From Bacillus chungangensis (GTDB taxonomy: Bacteria; Bacillota; Bacilli; Bacillales; Bacillaceae_C), in the NCBI RefSeq assembly GCF_030812995.1, contig NZ_JAUSTT010000006.1, positions 1-64,000 on the forward strand: 64,000 nucleotides of DNA, written 5' to 3'. Below the pieces are notes generated by a model. The model saw only the letters and a program-made list of their open reading frames with translations, did no database searches and was not told the DNA's origin. Shown piece after piece: positions 24,857 through 34,944 of this stretch (positions within the stretch are counted from its first letter, which is position 1; the number at the start of each line of letters is the position of its first letter). The position numbers and the translations under genes were made by a program.

Positions 24857-26110
24857 ATGGAAGAACCTATTGAAAAAGGAACACCAAATGAACGAATTCC
24901 TTATTGGGTTAAAGTCGTCTCTGTTTTCTTTTTAGGCTGGCTTGTAATTTACGCCGCTCGAACAGTCCTTAATCCGTTAATGGGAGATATTCAAGCTGAG
25001 TTCTCATTGACCAAAGCTCAACTAGGACTCATTAGTAGTTTGTTCTTTTTTGCTTATGCAGCAACACAAATTCCTTCAGGGATCATAGGAGACAAAATTG
25101 GCAGAAAGCGTGTCCTCGTTCCCGGTTTTATCGTTTTTGGCCTTTTTGCTGCACTTACTGGTACAATGCACACATACGTTTATTTTATTAGTGCATGGAT
25201 TATTGTTGGGGCCGCACAAGGAACATACTATGGTCCACAATATGCGTTGTCATCTGAGGCGATACCGCCGCACCGTATTACATTAGGTAGTGCAATTATC
25301 AACAGTGGGATGGCGTTTGGTACTTCGATCGGATATTATATTTCAAGTTATGTTGTATTAGAGTGGGGAGCAAGTTGGAGAGTGCCATTTTATATTATTG
25401 CAGTTCCAATTATCCTAGTTGGTCTGCTTATGGCATGGGTTATAAAAGATAAACCAAAAAATGTACAAGCAAAAGTGAAAGAACAAGATACAGACGTTCC
25501 AACTGAACCGTTTAAGTTCTCATCCTTATTTAAAAACCGCAATTTATTAATGGCGTACATTACAATTTTCTGTTCAATCTATGGCTTCTTTATGATATTA
25601 ACTTGGCTGCCATACTATTTAGAATCAGAACGTGGCTTAACTGGTGGAAGCATCGCTTTTGTATCATCACTTGTACCGTGGGCAGCTATTCCAGGTTCTC
25701 TGTTTTTCAGTTGGGTATCTGACAAAATAGGTAGACGGAAACCAGTTGTTTTGTTCTTGCTGCCAGTTGCATTTGTTACAACCGCTTCTATCGTATATTT
25801 TGAAAATATGACCATTCTCTATATATCACTAATCGTTTATGGTATTTGCGGTAAAATTAGTTTAAACCCGATATTGGTTGCTTTAGTAGCAAATAATGCA
25901 CCTAAACAAGCATTAAGTACAGCATTTAGTGTGTATAACTTTATAGGAATGAGCTCTTCTATCTTAGCACCATATGTGACAGGCTATCTTTCTGATGTCA
26001 CTGGTAAAATGGCATCTGGATTCTATCTTGCATCAGCACTTCTCGTTGTAGGATTTATCGCCATGCTATTTGTAAAAGAAGAAAAACAACCAACAACTGC
26101 TGCAGCGTAA
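24857..26110 (+). CDS. MFS transporter, probable ureide/carboxylate uptake (cluster I)
   Basis: A 417-residue major facilitator with 12 predicted membrane segments. The loop 2-3 signature is GDKIGRKRVLVPG near residue 80, and SDKIGRRKPVV repeats it in the second half. Similarity is to the ACS branch (anion:cation symporters for organic acids). It has a clear paralogue at 36672 inside cluster II, between allC and allE, which links both to ureide transport. AGGAGGAAC lies before ATG. The shared regulatory box upstream suggests co-regulation with fdrA. The substrate (allantoate, oxalurate or oxamate) is inferred from context only. Confidence 0.8.
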   Translation: MEEPIEKGTPNERIPYWVKVVSVFFLGWLVIYAARTVLNPLMGDIQAEFSLTKAQLGLISSLFFFAYAATQIPSGIIGDKIGRKRVLVPGFIVFGLFAALTGTMHTYVYFISAWIIVGAAQGTYYGPQYALSSEAIPPHRITLGSAIINSGMAFGTSIGYYISSYVVLEWGASWRVPFYIIAVPIILVGLLMAWVIKDKPKNVQAKVKEQDTDVPTEPFKFSSLFKNRNLLMAYITIFCSIYGFFMILTWLPYYLESERGLTGGSIAFVSSLVPWAAIPGSLFFSWVSDKIGRRKPVVLFLLPVAFVTTASIVYFENMTILYISLIVYGICGKISLNPILVALVANNAPKQALSTAFSVYNFIGMSSSILAPYVTGYLSDVTGKMASGFYLASALLVVGFIAMLFVKEEKQPTTAAA

Positions 26111-26304
26111 AAGTTGCTATTATAGACAGATCAACAATGATCTAAATGCTTGTAAATACTAAAGGGACACATCTTTGTGAAGTAGATTACAATCTTACGT
26201 ATTGAGGATGTGTCCTAAACAAATCTTTCTTATTGTAGTTGTTAAACGCTCTTCAATGCATTGGCAGCCACTTCGTATATTTCTTCCTTATATAATGTCC
26301 TACT

Positions 26305-27372
26305 TCAACGAACTGCTTCTTTATTCATTTTCTCTATCACTTCCTGCAAATTTTCAGGTTTTAAAAACTCAATCGGTGATACCCCTTTTTCAAAGGTAAT
26401 GGAATCAGCTTCAATAAGCAGTACATAACGCTCATTAACTTTTGCTAAATGAATAGACTCGCCAAAATCTGCCAGCAATCCTTTCACAGACGTTTCCCCA
26501 AGCGACATTTTTAATTCTGCTTCAGGAGTATGCTCTACTATATGTGCAGCTGCTTCCATCACTTCTGTTGTTGTTAAGCGCTCTTGAATATCCCGCTTTG
26601 GACTTGTTTCCCATATCTCCATTTCTTGTTCAAACTGCTGCAGCTCTTCACTATTATCTTTTAAAACTTCTTGAAAATGCTCTTCTACCATCGTTTTCAC
26701 TTGTGATCGCATGATTTCAGGCATTGATTCTCCGTATTCGACAAACTTCAAGAAGTCTTCAAAATAGCGAGCATGTGAAGCTTGATGTATTTTTACATCC
26801 TGTTCCTCTATCATTCCTTCTTCCGGCATGTAAGGATACTGAATTGATTTCATATTTTTTGTTGTAATCGCCATTTCTACTTTTCGAATAAGGGATGATT
26901 CATCAGCAATCGAAGCAACTTTCGGCTCAAAATCACATTTCATGATAAAAACAAAGGAATCATCGAAGTACTTTTTTGGCGTTGCAGATGCAACTAAAAA
27001 AGCACCGCCCCTAACCGCACTCGTATCGAGGTAAGCGCGAATGAATGCTTCACTTAATGCTTTAAATGCTTCTTTTGTTTCTGCAAATCTTAGTTGATGG
27101 AACATATTATAATTTGGATTTGATGACAGATCGTGGCCAGGTTCAACGATGAAGCGGCCGATTTTTGTCGGCGCCGCTTCGGACTTAGGGTGGCGTTCTA
27201 CTTTTCTTTTTACTATTTTTGTAAGCTCTCCATCTAAAAAGTCTTTTAAAGCGTTATTTTCATATTCATCTGTATCTAATGTTTGAAAATGCTTAAAATG
27301 CTTGTTTGCTTGTTCGTCTTTTCCATCTACTTGTATGACATAAAAAGATAAAAAACGGATTTGAAAATCCAC
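26305..27372 (-). CDS. DUF3900 family protein
   Basis: About 355 residues, strongly like DUF3900 proteins of Bacillus: KHFQTLDTDEYENNALKDFL, APTKIGRFIVEPGHDL, MAITTKNMKSIQYPYMPEEG and IHQASHARYFEDFLKFVEYG. No membrane segments. The N-terminal half recalls the nucleoid-associated YejK/NdpA layout, but no function is established. I chose GTG 27372 (MDFQIRFLSFYVIQV) because AAGGTGA ends 5 bases upstream and the family begins there; the frame opens three codons earlier. Monocistronic. Confidence 0.75.
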   Translation of the reverse strand: MDFQIRFLSFYVIQVDGKDEQANKHFKHFQTLDTDEYENNALKDFLDGELTKIVKRKVERHPKSEAAPTKIGRFIVEPGHDLSSNPNYNMFHQLRFAETKEAFKALSEAFIRAYLDTSAVRGGAFLVASATPKKYFDDSFVFIMKCDFEPKVASIADESSLIRKVEMAITTKNMKSIQYPYMPEEGMIEEQDVKIHQASHARYFEDFLKFVEYGESMPEIMRSQVKTMVEEHFQEVLKDNSEELQQFEQEMEIWETSPKRDIQERLTTTEVMEAAAHIVEHTPEAELKMSLGETSVKGLLADFGESIHLAKVNERYVLLIEADSITFEKGVSPIEFLKPENLQEVIEKMNKEAVR

Positions 27373-28310
27373 ATAAATCACCTTGTTTCATTATTTTTCA
27401 GCTTCTTCAGTATAGAAAATCGTCCTTTCTCCGTCAATACTGTATATTTTTTGGGGAATCGATTTATCAGGAATACTTATATTACCGATCTCGTCCCTAG
27501 CAGCCGACTCTACCCTTTAATAGAAAATAAATATATAATTATGAACTTTTGATTACGTACATTTTCAATCGTTAATGTAATCGTAATGTGTCGTTTATAA
27601 GATGTTTAATTTGCTTAACTATAATTTAATAACATTTACAAAGAAAAAAACACGTAAACATAAGAGAGGAAGCTGTAGGTATACCATTTTGTCATACTTT
27701 TGGATACGTGCAAGACAAATTCTCGGTAACGTGGAGAAGATTGTAAGTAGAATAGAGTAAACACAACTTCTAATTAGAATAATATTGCCACGATCATGTA
27801 TTTGACAATTGATATAAATATATGTAAGGGCAGCAATAGTTGCAGACTTCTTGCCATAATGGATAGAGATTGCCGTGATAGTAAAGAACCAAAAAAACAG
27901 TAAATCTCAACCATAGGAAAGGCAGCCTATATAAAATACTACCCCAATTACCATAAGGAGCTCTAATTGATTACATACATACAACGGAGGTCATGAAGAG
28001 ATTCGATGAGACACATACAGTGATAAAGGGAATTGGGGTAAAGGTACTTACCTACTGTAAAAGAGTTCCTAAAAATCAACACTGGATAAGATAAATAATA
28101 TCGTTAAGAATTAATTTAAATAGAAAATTTGTTAAAGCATTAGATAAACAATAATAATGTTATGTAAACTAATAATATAGTAGATGATCTCAAGCTAGAA
28201 ACACAACATTCTCAAAAAAGAAGGACACATGTTCTAAACAGAAGACGAAAACGAATCATGACATAACAGAGATGAAGAGATGAAGAAAGCCAAGAATGGG
28301 GAGAAATGTT
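27373..28310. other. 938-bp intergenic region without a convincing gene
   Basis: AT-rich DNA with stops in all frames. Seen: a direct repeat TAATGTAATCGTAATG near 27573, which slightly resembles the fdrA box half-sites; TACCCCAATT (27940-27949) inverted at 28031-28040; a 33-codon frame at 27993 whose ribosome site is too close; and the 30-bp twin element at 28149. Possibly decayed coding sequence. Confidence 0.5.
28149..28178. repeat. 30-bp twin element, copy 1
   Basis: ATGTAAACTAATAAT with CAATAATAA on its left recurs at 53178-53207, differing at only three of 30 positions. This copy lies about 130 bases upstream of the hydrolase gene at 28311. Role unknown. Confidence 0.5.
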
Positions 28311-29735
28311 TTGAGGATTTTCGAATGTTTTGTTATCATATTGAATTTTTTTACTTTAGGCCGGGTTCTGCTTTTTGGTAGAGGCTTAACCCGCATTAAC
28401 CTTATTTTACTGGGAGCTTCTAGTGTCGCAACTGCGCTTCATTTGCTGCTGGAAGGCTACCGATGGCAAATGATGCCGGCATATACTGTGCTGCTTTTGG
28501 TGATATTGTTAATCTTTGTTTTTCCAAATAAATATACAGTTTCAACTTCCGTGGCAGCTCGGATATTCAAAATAGGTTTTATTAGTTTGTATTTAGCCTT
28601 TTCCGTTGCACTGCCGCTGATTGTGCCTATTTTTACATTTGACAAACCTACCGGACGCTATGAAATAGGAACAAAAACATATCATTTTATAGATGAAAAA
28701 CGTCCTGAAGCATATATAGATAATCCTGAGGCTCATCGAGAATTGATGGTGCAGCTTTGGTATCCAGCAGAAACTGGAAGTAAAGAACCTACTGCTCCTT
28801 ACATCACTCATTCGAAAGAATTAGCTTCCGGTTTAGCGTTGACAAGGCCTTTTCCAGCATTCCTTTTCGAGCATTTGGGATTGGTAAAAACTCATTCTCA
28901 TCAGGGAGCACTGCTGTCTAGGGAACAAACAGCTTGGCCGCTGTTAATTTTTTCACATGGCATGGATCAATTCCGCGGCCAAAATACCTTTCAAATGGAA
29001 GAGCTAGCAAGTCACGGTTATATTGTAGCTGCTATTGATCATACTTATGACGCTGCCGCTACTGTATTTCCAGATGGACGAACCGCGCTTTCTCGCTCTC
29101 AGTTAGATGAAGGACTTTCTGTCTTGGACAAACATATACCATTATGGGTGAAGGACGTGAAATTTGTCCTAGATAAGATGGAAAAATTCAACGCTGGGGA
29201 TTCGGAAGATCATTTTCGCGATGCTATTAATATGAAGCGGATTGGCATGATCGGCCATTCATATGGAGGAGCAACAGCCATGCAAATATTAATGGAGGAT
29301 GAGCGTGTGAAGGCGGGCATTAATATGGACGGCGGTCTCTATGGAAAACCTGCTCCAAAGGAAGGAATCAGCAAGCCATTTATGATCATGAATGCAGATG
29401 ATGCTGATCAATATCTTCAAGCTGCAAAAGAACAATCAGACGTCTCTATGGATATTTTCAAGAAGGTATGGAACGAATTAGAGCGCCGTACAACGCTTGC
29501 AATGACGGATGGCGGCTATTCTTTAACGATTCCTCATACGAATCATATGAGTTATACCGATTTTCCTCTGTATTCGCCGCTAATGAAAGAAAAAGGCGAA
29601 AACGTTAGACTAACTCATCGACGTATTAATGATGTCTCTCTAACGTTTTTCAATAACTATGTCAAAGGGGATCATTCTATTTCAATGGAAGAAATGTCAA
29701 AACGCTATCCTGAAATAAATTTAATAAAGCACTGA
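28311..29735 (+). CDS. membrane-anchored PAF-acetylhydrolase-like alpha/beta hydrolase
   Basis: A 474-residue protein. About four hydrophobic segments fill residues 1-110, then an alpha/beta hydrolase domain: oxyanion loop LLIFSHGMDQFRGQN, nucleophile GHSYGGATAMQ, and histidine NHMSYTDFP near the end. This layout matches the platelet-activating-factor acetylhydrolase isoform II family. TTG 28311 is chosen because GGGGAG lies 7 bases upstream and the product begins MRIFECFVIIL, aligning with MRLFEIMITVL of the paralogue; ATG 28296 lies within the ribosome site. It is 19 bases upstream of that paralogue, so both form one operon. Substrate unknown; phospholipids or esters at the membrane are plausible. 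Confidence 0.78.
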   Translation: MRIFECFVIILNFFTLGRVLLFGRGLTRINLILLGASSVATALHLLLEGYRWQMMPAYTVLLLVILLIFVFPNKYTVSTSVAARIFKIGFISLYLAFSVALPLIVPIFTFDKPTGRYEIGTKTYHFIDEKRPEAYIDNPEAHRELMVQLWYPAETGSKEPTAPYITHSKELASGLALTRPFPAFLFEHLGLVKTHSHQGALLSREQTAWPLLIFSHGMDQFRGQNTFQMEELASHGYIVAAIDHTYDAAATVFPDGRTALSRSQLDEGLSVLDKHIPLWVKDVKFVLDKMEKFNAGDSEDHFRDAINMKRIGMIGHSYGGATAMQILMEDERVKAGINMDGGLYGKPAPKEGISKPFMIMNADDADQYLQAAKEQSDVSMDIFKKVWNELERRTTLAMTDGGYSLTIPHTNHMSYTDFPLYSPLMKEKGENVRLTHRRINDVSLTFFNNYVKGDHSISMEEMSKRYPEINLIKH

Positions 29736-29754
29736 ACGTAGAGGAGGGGTATCC

Positions 29755-31170
29755 ATGCGCCTATTTGAAATCATGATTACTGTGTTGAGCATCGGCATGT
29801 TATGGCATGTCATTTGGTACCGGAAACGCCTGACTCGTTGGCTTGGAATGCTACTACCATTACTATTGATCGGAGGAAGCATCTGCCATTTCATCGTTGA
29901 AGGGGGACGATGGCAAATGGTATTTGTCTACTTTTCAATCGGAATTGTATTGCTTGTCTATCTTATTCGTGAGCTCCGCCCTGTCTCCGAACAAAAAAAT
30001 AGTAAGCTTGCAGCATTTTTGTTAAGTTTCATTGCTTTACCGTATAGTGTGATTGCAGCAGGCTTGCCTTGCTTACTTCCTGTATTTTCATTGGAAAAAC
30101 CGACTGGTCCCTATAAGGTAGGAACTGTAAACTACAGCTGGCTCGATGAGAATAGGGAGATTGAACAAGGAGAACCGAGGCGAATCAATGTCCAAATTTG
30201 GTATCCGGCCGAACTCGATTCCACTTCCCAGAAAGCCCCTTACATTAGCCATTTGACAGTTTTATCGGAAGCGCTGGAGAAGCAGTTTGATACACCAAAA
30301 TGGTTGTTCCGTTATTTTGATTTAGTGGAAACGAATACTTACTCGGAACCAGTTTTTGCAAATGATATCGGGAAAATCCCGCTTGTTTTCTTTTCACACG
30401 GTAATATGACAGGCGCAGGTTTTACCAATTCATTTCAGACGATTGAATTGGCAAGCCATGGTTATGTTGTTGCTGCCGTAGAGCATCCTCAAACGGCTCT
30501 TACAGCTGCTTATCCAGACGGTAGTTTCGTCCCGTTCGTTGACTTCTTTTCAAAGCTGCCAATGGAATATGATGCTCAGAACGTTGTATCCAGCCGAGTG
30601 ATTGAAGAACAGACTCAGGATCTCGAATTTGCATTGGAACAAATGAAAAAACTAGATGAAGCAAAATCCAACAGTCTCTTCGCAAATAAAATCGATTTTT
30701 TGAATGTCGGGCTATTCGGTCATTCCTTCGGAGGAGCCACTATTGTTAACACCTTGTACAAAAATCAATTATTTAAAGCAGGGATTAACATGGATGGGTA
30801 TATTTACGGAAGCGATCGGACTGAAAGCATTAAGCAGCCCGTATTGCTTATGAATAGCGATCATTCTATCGACAATGATGATTTATCAAATAAAATGGTG
30901 ATGGAGGAACAAAAACGTCGAAAGCGAGCTTTCCAAGAAAAAGCCTATATACTCGATATCAAAAAGGCCGGTCACTTAAACTTTACTGATTTTCCTCTGT
31001 ATTCTCCGTTGATTGCTTGGATAAGTCCTGATGTGAAACAAAATCATCAGATTGTGAATGAAGCAACAATATGCTTTTTCGATCAAAATTTGAAAGAAAG
31101 CTCGGATTGTTCTCTTGAATCACTTATTAGTATGTATCCAAAAATCAATTTCAGGAAAGGGGATGAATAA
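29755..31170 (+). CDS. membrane-anchored PAF-acetylhydrolase-like alpha/beta hydrolase, paralogue
   Basis: A 471-residue paralogue of the preceding gene with the same plan: hydrophobic segments in residues 1-110, PLVFFSHGNMTGAGFTNSFQ, nucleophile GHSFGGATIVN, and GHLNFTDFPLYSPL with the catalytic His. INMDGYIYG after the nucleophile is shared with the neighbour. AGAGGAGGGG lies 8 bases before ATG. The pair probably arose by tandem duplication and then diverged, roughly 35-40 percent identity by eye. No terminator is obvious; a degraded dispersed repeat follows. Confidence 0.78.
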   Translation: MRLFEIMITVLSIGMLWHVIWYRKRLTRWLGMLLPLLLIGGSICHFIVEGGRWQMVFVYFSIGIVLLVYLIRELRPVSEQKNSKLAAFLLSFIALPYSVIAAGLPCLLPVFSLEKPTGPYKVGTVNYSWLDENREIEQGEPRRINVQIWYPAELDSTSQKAPYISHLTVLSEALEKQFDTPKWLFRYFDLVETNTYSEPVFANDIGKIPLVFFSHGNMTGAGFTNSFQTIELASHGYVVAAVEHPQTALTAAYPDGSFVPFVDFFSKLPMEYDAQNVVSSRVIEEQTQDLEFALEQMKKLDEAKSNSLFANKIDFLNVGLFGHSFGGATIVNTLYKNQLFKAGINMDGYIYGSDRTESIKQPVLLMNSDHSIDNDDLSNKMVMEEQKRRKRAFQEKAYILDIKKAGHLNFTDFPLYSPLIAWISPDVKQNHQIVNEATICFFDQNLKESSDCSLESLISMYPKINFRKGDE

Positions 31171-31230
31171 AATATGAATTTTTCCCCATATCTATCTGAC
31201 GAATGATAATTCCTAGCACAAGAGTTAGAC

Positions 31231-31414
31231 GAATCGAAGCGACAGGTTGGGATAACAACAAGTATTGAGCCGACAGGATAAAGAAAGCTCGGACAGTAAT
31301 ACATCGTCCTTGAAAAAGGTGATATTTCTTTTTCGAGGACGTTGCGTTCTTAGTTTGAGATCCTCAAAGTACAGGGATGATAAAAGAAAAGCCTCATTAA
31401 TGGAAGTTTCACTG
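31231..31414 (-). repeat. dispersed structured repeat, copy F (inverted, degraded)
   Basis: GCCGACAGGATAAAGAAAGC, TTTCTTTTTCGAGGACGTTG and ATGGAAGTTTCACT match the inverted copy at 61577-61916 in the same order, with many changes and missing parts. The rest of 31171-31651 holds no gene. Confidence 0.6.
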
Positions 31415-31651
31415 ATTGAACTGAACTTTTAAGACCCTACTCTATTTTTTAAAAATGTGATGTTTTTGAGACAACCTTAAGAAAGTTTAACTTTATACAG
31501 AGTGGCAGGCATGATAACCTTTTAGGCGTAGCAATTTATCTTTTCTTTGGCGTCTAGTATTTCCATCATACGAACGAATCATATAATTGCATATCTCTCG
31601 GCTTTCGTATGAACAGCTGCCATAAAAATGATCTGGAGGGATCGAAATAAT

Positions 31652-32923
31652 ATGGATTCACGAATAAAAGAACTTGTTGATTTAACAAAAGAAAAGTTTG
31701 GTCTAGATGCTTACTTCCTCCATACTTGGAACATCTATTCAGATAAGAATGTGATGAATGAAACAGATTATACATTAGTGATGGAATGGTTTCCTCGCTG
31801 CATAAAAGAACAAACAGAAGATGAGCTTAATCCACCAGGAACGGCTCTTATAGAATTAGATCTAAAAAGCAGCCGTTTGAAAAGTATTATTTTTGTAGAG
31901 GGAAAAACATTTGCTAATACAATCACATTTAACAGCCCTGATTCAGAGAAAGCCATCCGTTGGATAGAACGAGAAACAGGTTTTACGTATCTTGAGCATT
32001 TCCAAATAAAGAATAAAGAAACAGAAAAAATCATGTTTGAAGCATGTATAAACGGCATCCCGCTCTCACCATCAGGTCTAATGGAACTTCGGCTTGATGA
32101 TCAGGGAAGATTAACCTTTTTTTCGAATTATGGGCATTTTCTCTCACAGAAAACATTGAATAAAGTGAAAAACACACTTACATTAGATAATGAGTATGTA
32201 AAACAAATCGCATATGAGCAATGTAAGCTGTTGGATTTTCCTTCTAGCAAGGAAGAAAAGTGGCTTCCTATCTATGCGCTAGAGGAGATATATGTCGCTC
32301 ATAATAAAAAAACGCTGCCTTTTGACATTATAGGAGATAGACATTCTTACATTAATATAGATATGGTAATGGAATGGGATGATCCGCTACAAGAAACATT
32401 TAAACGATATCCAATAAAATTTGAAGATAATTCCGTTACAGTAGATCAAGCATTTTCTTTTGCGCCTCATCCAGATACGTTTCCATTAACAAAGCATGAG
32501 CAGGAAAAAGCGACCAAAGTAGTGTTAGATTTTTTAAGAATGGAATTTCCTCAAGATACTGGTAAATGGGTGTTAAATTTCTTGCATCGTAGGGACGGAT
32601 ACATCATTGCCGGCTTGAAACAAGTCCAAGATAGAAGAGTATTTCAAAAAAAATTGAAAGTATTTATTGATGCTACTAGCTTTCAAGCTATCAATTATAT
32701 GGATAGCAATTGGTTTCTAGAAATGTACAAAGATTATCTTTCACCTGCCGCTAAAAAAATCAACAAAAAGGAAGCATTTGAAAAAATAAAAACGACAATC
32801 GAACTAACACCCGTCTTTGTCTACGATTTTGAAGAGCAGCACTACATATTATGCAAAAAAATAGATTCCTCATTTGGAGTACTCGCTCATAATGGTGAGC
32901 TAATTGAGTTAGATGAAGTGTAA
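31652..32923 (+). CDS. uncharacterised YcdB/YcdC-like (DUF4901-type) protein
   Basis: A 423-residue protein with two similar halves of the kind seen in YcdB/YcdC-domain proteins: a helix-rich start (MDSRIKELVDLTKEKFGLDA) and repeats mixing beta strands with YxxxxxW-type positions, for example KWVLNFLHRRDGYIIAGLKQ. Unlike secreted YcdB it has no signal peptide, so it is probably cytoplasmic. Function unknown. ATG 31652 follows GGAGGG (31635-31640) at 11 bases; a frame starting at 31628 has no site. Single gene with the terminator at 32947. Confidence 0.6.
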   Translation: MDSRIKELVDLTKEKFGLDAYFLHTWNIYSDKNVMNETDYTLVMEWFPRCIKEQTEDELNPPGTALIELDLKSSRLKSIIFVEGKTFANTITFNSPDSEKAIRWIERETGFTYLEHFQIKNKETEKIMFEACINGIPLSPSGLMELRLDDQGRLTFFSNYGHFLSQKTLNKVKNTLTLDNEYVKQIAYEQCKLLDFPSSKEEKWLPIYALEEIYVAHNKKTLPFDIIGDRHSYINIDMVMEWDDPLQETFKRYPIKFEDNSVTVDQAFSFAPHPDTFPLTKHEQEKATKVVLDFLRMEFPQDTGKWVLNFLHRRDGYIIAGLKQVQDRRVFQKKLKVFIDATSFQAINYMDSNWFLEMYKDYLSPAAKKINKKEAFEKIKTTIELTPVFVYDFEEQHYILCKKIDSSFGVLAHNGELIELDEV

Positions 32924-32946
32924 AAATGACAACTACAATGGATGCT

Positions 32947-32984
32947 ATCGATGGTTCCTTCCAGAAAGAACCATCGATTTTTAT
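32947..32984 (+). terminator. intrinsic terminator
   Basis: ATCGATGGTTC (32947-32957) pairs perfectly with GAACCATCGAT (32968-32978), followed by TTTTATG. Confidence 0.85.
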
Positions 32985-33144
32985 GCTTTTTTTGAGGGTA
33001 GCGGAATGTGCGTTTTGTGCTAAAATAGGAGGAATAGGAAAACGCCTTTGTTAATGGAATTGCTGGCGGCGTTTCTGCCTAACAAAAGTTTTGCTATCAT
33101 ATCATATGTAATTAGTTAAAATGAACACGAAGGAGAATGTAGCA

Positions 33145-34218
33145 ATGGCAGATCAGACAATCAAAATTAACCTCAGTGAGTCAAAAAAACAAAAACCCCA
33201 ATCCGATCAGCTTGGATTCGGAAAAATATTCACAGATCACATGTTTATGATGGATTACATAGAAGGAAAAGGGTGGCACGATCCAAGAATCGTACCTTTT
33301 CAACCACTCTCTTTAGATCCAGCAGCGATTATTTTTCATTATGGACAAACTGTTTTTGAAGGATTAAAAGCATATGTGACAAAAGCTGGAGAGGTGCATC
33401 TTTTTAGACCCGAAAAAAATATGCAGCGATTAAATCGTTCAAGCGATCGGCTATGTATGCCGCAATTAGATGAGGAATTTGCATTAGAAGCATTAAAACA
33501 ATTAATTATAATTGACAAGGATTGGATTCCATCAGCACCAGGTACATCGCTTTATATTCGTCCATTTATCATTGCAACAGAGCCGTACCTTGGAGTAACA
33601 GCTTCTAAACATTATCAATTTTTGATTATTCTATCACCTGTAGGTTCTTATTATAAAGAGGGGATCCACCCTGTAAAAATTCTTGTCGAAAATGAATATG
33701 TTCGTGCAGTGACAGGAGGAACTGGAACAGCAAAAACTGCAGGCAATTACGCTGCTAGTTTAAAAGCACAAGAAGTAGCAGAAGAAAAAGGCTATTCACA
33801 AGTACTTTGGCTTGACGGCATCGAAAAAAAATACATTGAAGAAGTCGGCAGTATGAACGTCTTTTTCAAAATAAATGGAGAAATTGTCACACCTGCTTTA
33901 AATGGAAGCATTCTAGAAGGGGTAACAAGAAATTCTATCATTCAGCTTTTAAAACACTGGAACTTGCCTGTTGTAGAACGTAAGATTTCAATGGATGAAA
34001 TCTATCAAGCTTATAAAAATGGACAGTTAGAAGAAGCATTTGGAACCGGGACGGCTGCTATTATTTCCCCAATTGGCGAATTCATCTGGCATGGTGAAGA
34101 GCTTGTCATCAATAATGGCAAAACTGGCGAACTATCAAAAAAATTATATGACACGCTCACTGGCATTCAATATGGAACAGAGCCAGATCCATTTGGTTGG
34201 GTTGTGAAAGTTCAGTAA
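33145..34218 (+). CDS. ilvE: branched-chain amino acid aminotransferase
   Basis: A 357-residue PLP-dependent class IV transaminase, close to the YbgE/YwaA enzymes of B. subtilis. FTDHMFMMDYIEGKGWHDPR, YHYGQTVFEGLKAYV, TGTAKTAGNYAASLKAQ (with the Schiff-base lysine), EEVGSMNVFFKING and EAFGTGTAAIISPIGE are all present. It interconverts leucine, isoleucine or valine with their 2-oxo acids using 2-oxoglutarate. ATG 33145 follows GAAGGAG (33129-33135) by 9 bases; a start at 33121 would lie before the site. No biosynthetic genes adjoin. AAACGCC and GGCGTTT arms upstream (about 33043-33076) form a possible leader hairpin. Confidence 0.92.
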   Translation: MADQTIKINLSESKKQKPQSDQLGFGKIFTDHMFMMDYIEGKGWHDPRIVPFQPLSLDPAAIIFHYGQTVFEGLKAYVTKAGEVHLFRPEKNMQRLNRSSDRLCMPQLDEEFALEALKQLIIIDKDWIPSAPGTSLYIRPFIIATEPYLGVTASKHYQFLIILSPVGSYYKEGIHPVKILVENEYVRAVTGGTGTAKTAGNYAASLKAQEVAEEKGYSQVLWLDGIEKKYIEEVGSMNVFFKINGEIVTPALNGSILEGVTRNSIIQLLKHWNLPVVERKISMDEIYQAYKNGQLEEAFGTGTAAIISPIGEFIWHGEELVINNGKTGELSKKLYDTLTGIQYGTEPDPFGWVVKVQ

Positions 34219-34258
34219 GAGATGTAAACGATAAAAGGAATACACTAACATTAAATAT

Positions 34259-34300
34259 ACAGCTTGAGTTCATCATTATAGGGACTCAGGCTGTTTCAAT
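34259..34300 (+). terminator. terminator after ilvE
   Basis: CAGCTTGAGT pairs with ACTCAGGCTG (one mismatch) around a 14-base loop, then TTTCAATTTC. Confidence 0.65.
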
Positions 34301-34944
34301 TTCTGACCTCTAAGCTGCTTAGACATTCTTCATATATGTATGATTGAGCTTATGTAACGATACAGGCTACTATAAAGAAACCATTTTTTTCCTGATCATA
34401 ATATCTCCTAAAATTCCCATCTCCGTTTTCAGATGTTGTCCTGTGGTGATGTATTTCCTTAAGTTCGATACCCCGAGATTCAAGTAGCCTTTTCAAAACA
34501 TTACATCTTTTTCTTAAATTAGAATTAAGTTATGCAGAAGGAAAAATCGTATCCTGAATTAAGGCCACATTTATTCTTCATCTCACGGCCAAGTCAAGAC
34601 CCTCGCAAATAATTAGGAGAAAATAAGCGGATAACTACAAATTGAAAATCCAACTGTTCAAGCACTTTGCGTTATTATCTTGAGATCAAATGCCCTATCA
34701 ATGTTTCACTTTATCCGCTTTACCTTCCAAGCAAGTATAGCATCTCTCAACTGTATAAAATTTCAATTATTACGAATCATAATTAAGAGATTTAGGAAAA
34801 ATTTACTCTCCATTAAAAACTTAAAGAAAGAAGGGAAAATTGGTACATCGGTCATTTTCACAAAAAAAATAATAGTGCCTTCCAACACCTTTGCCAGCAC
34901 TACTAATCCTAGTTCGTTTTTTTTGAACACATTCGAAATAAAGA
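34301..34944. other. intergenic region with a possible short minus-strand frame
   Basis: No gene with a proper start is evident. On the minus strand, 34496-34350 reads 48 codons from a TTG (LKRLLESRGIELKEIHHH, later YYDQEKNGFFIVACI) with coherent, protein-like composition but no good ribosome site; it may be the end of a decayed gene. The plus-strand frame at 34680-35000 runs into the repeat and looks non-coding. Confidence 0.3.

Noticed and set aside
27993-28094. 33-codon frame beginning MKRFDETHTV
   Set aside because: GGAGG is only two bases from the ATG and nothing else supports it.
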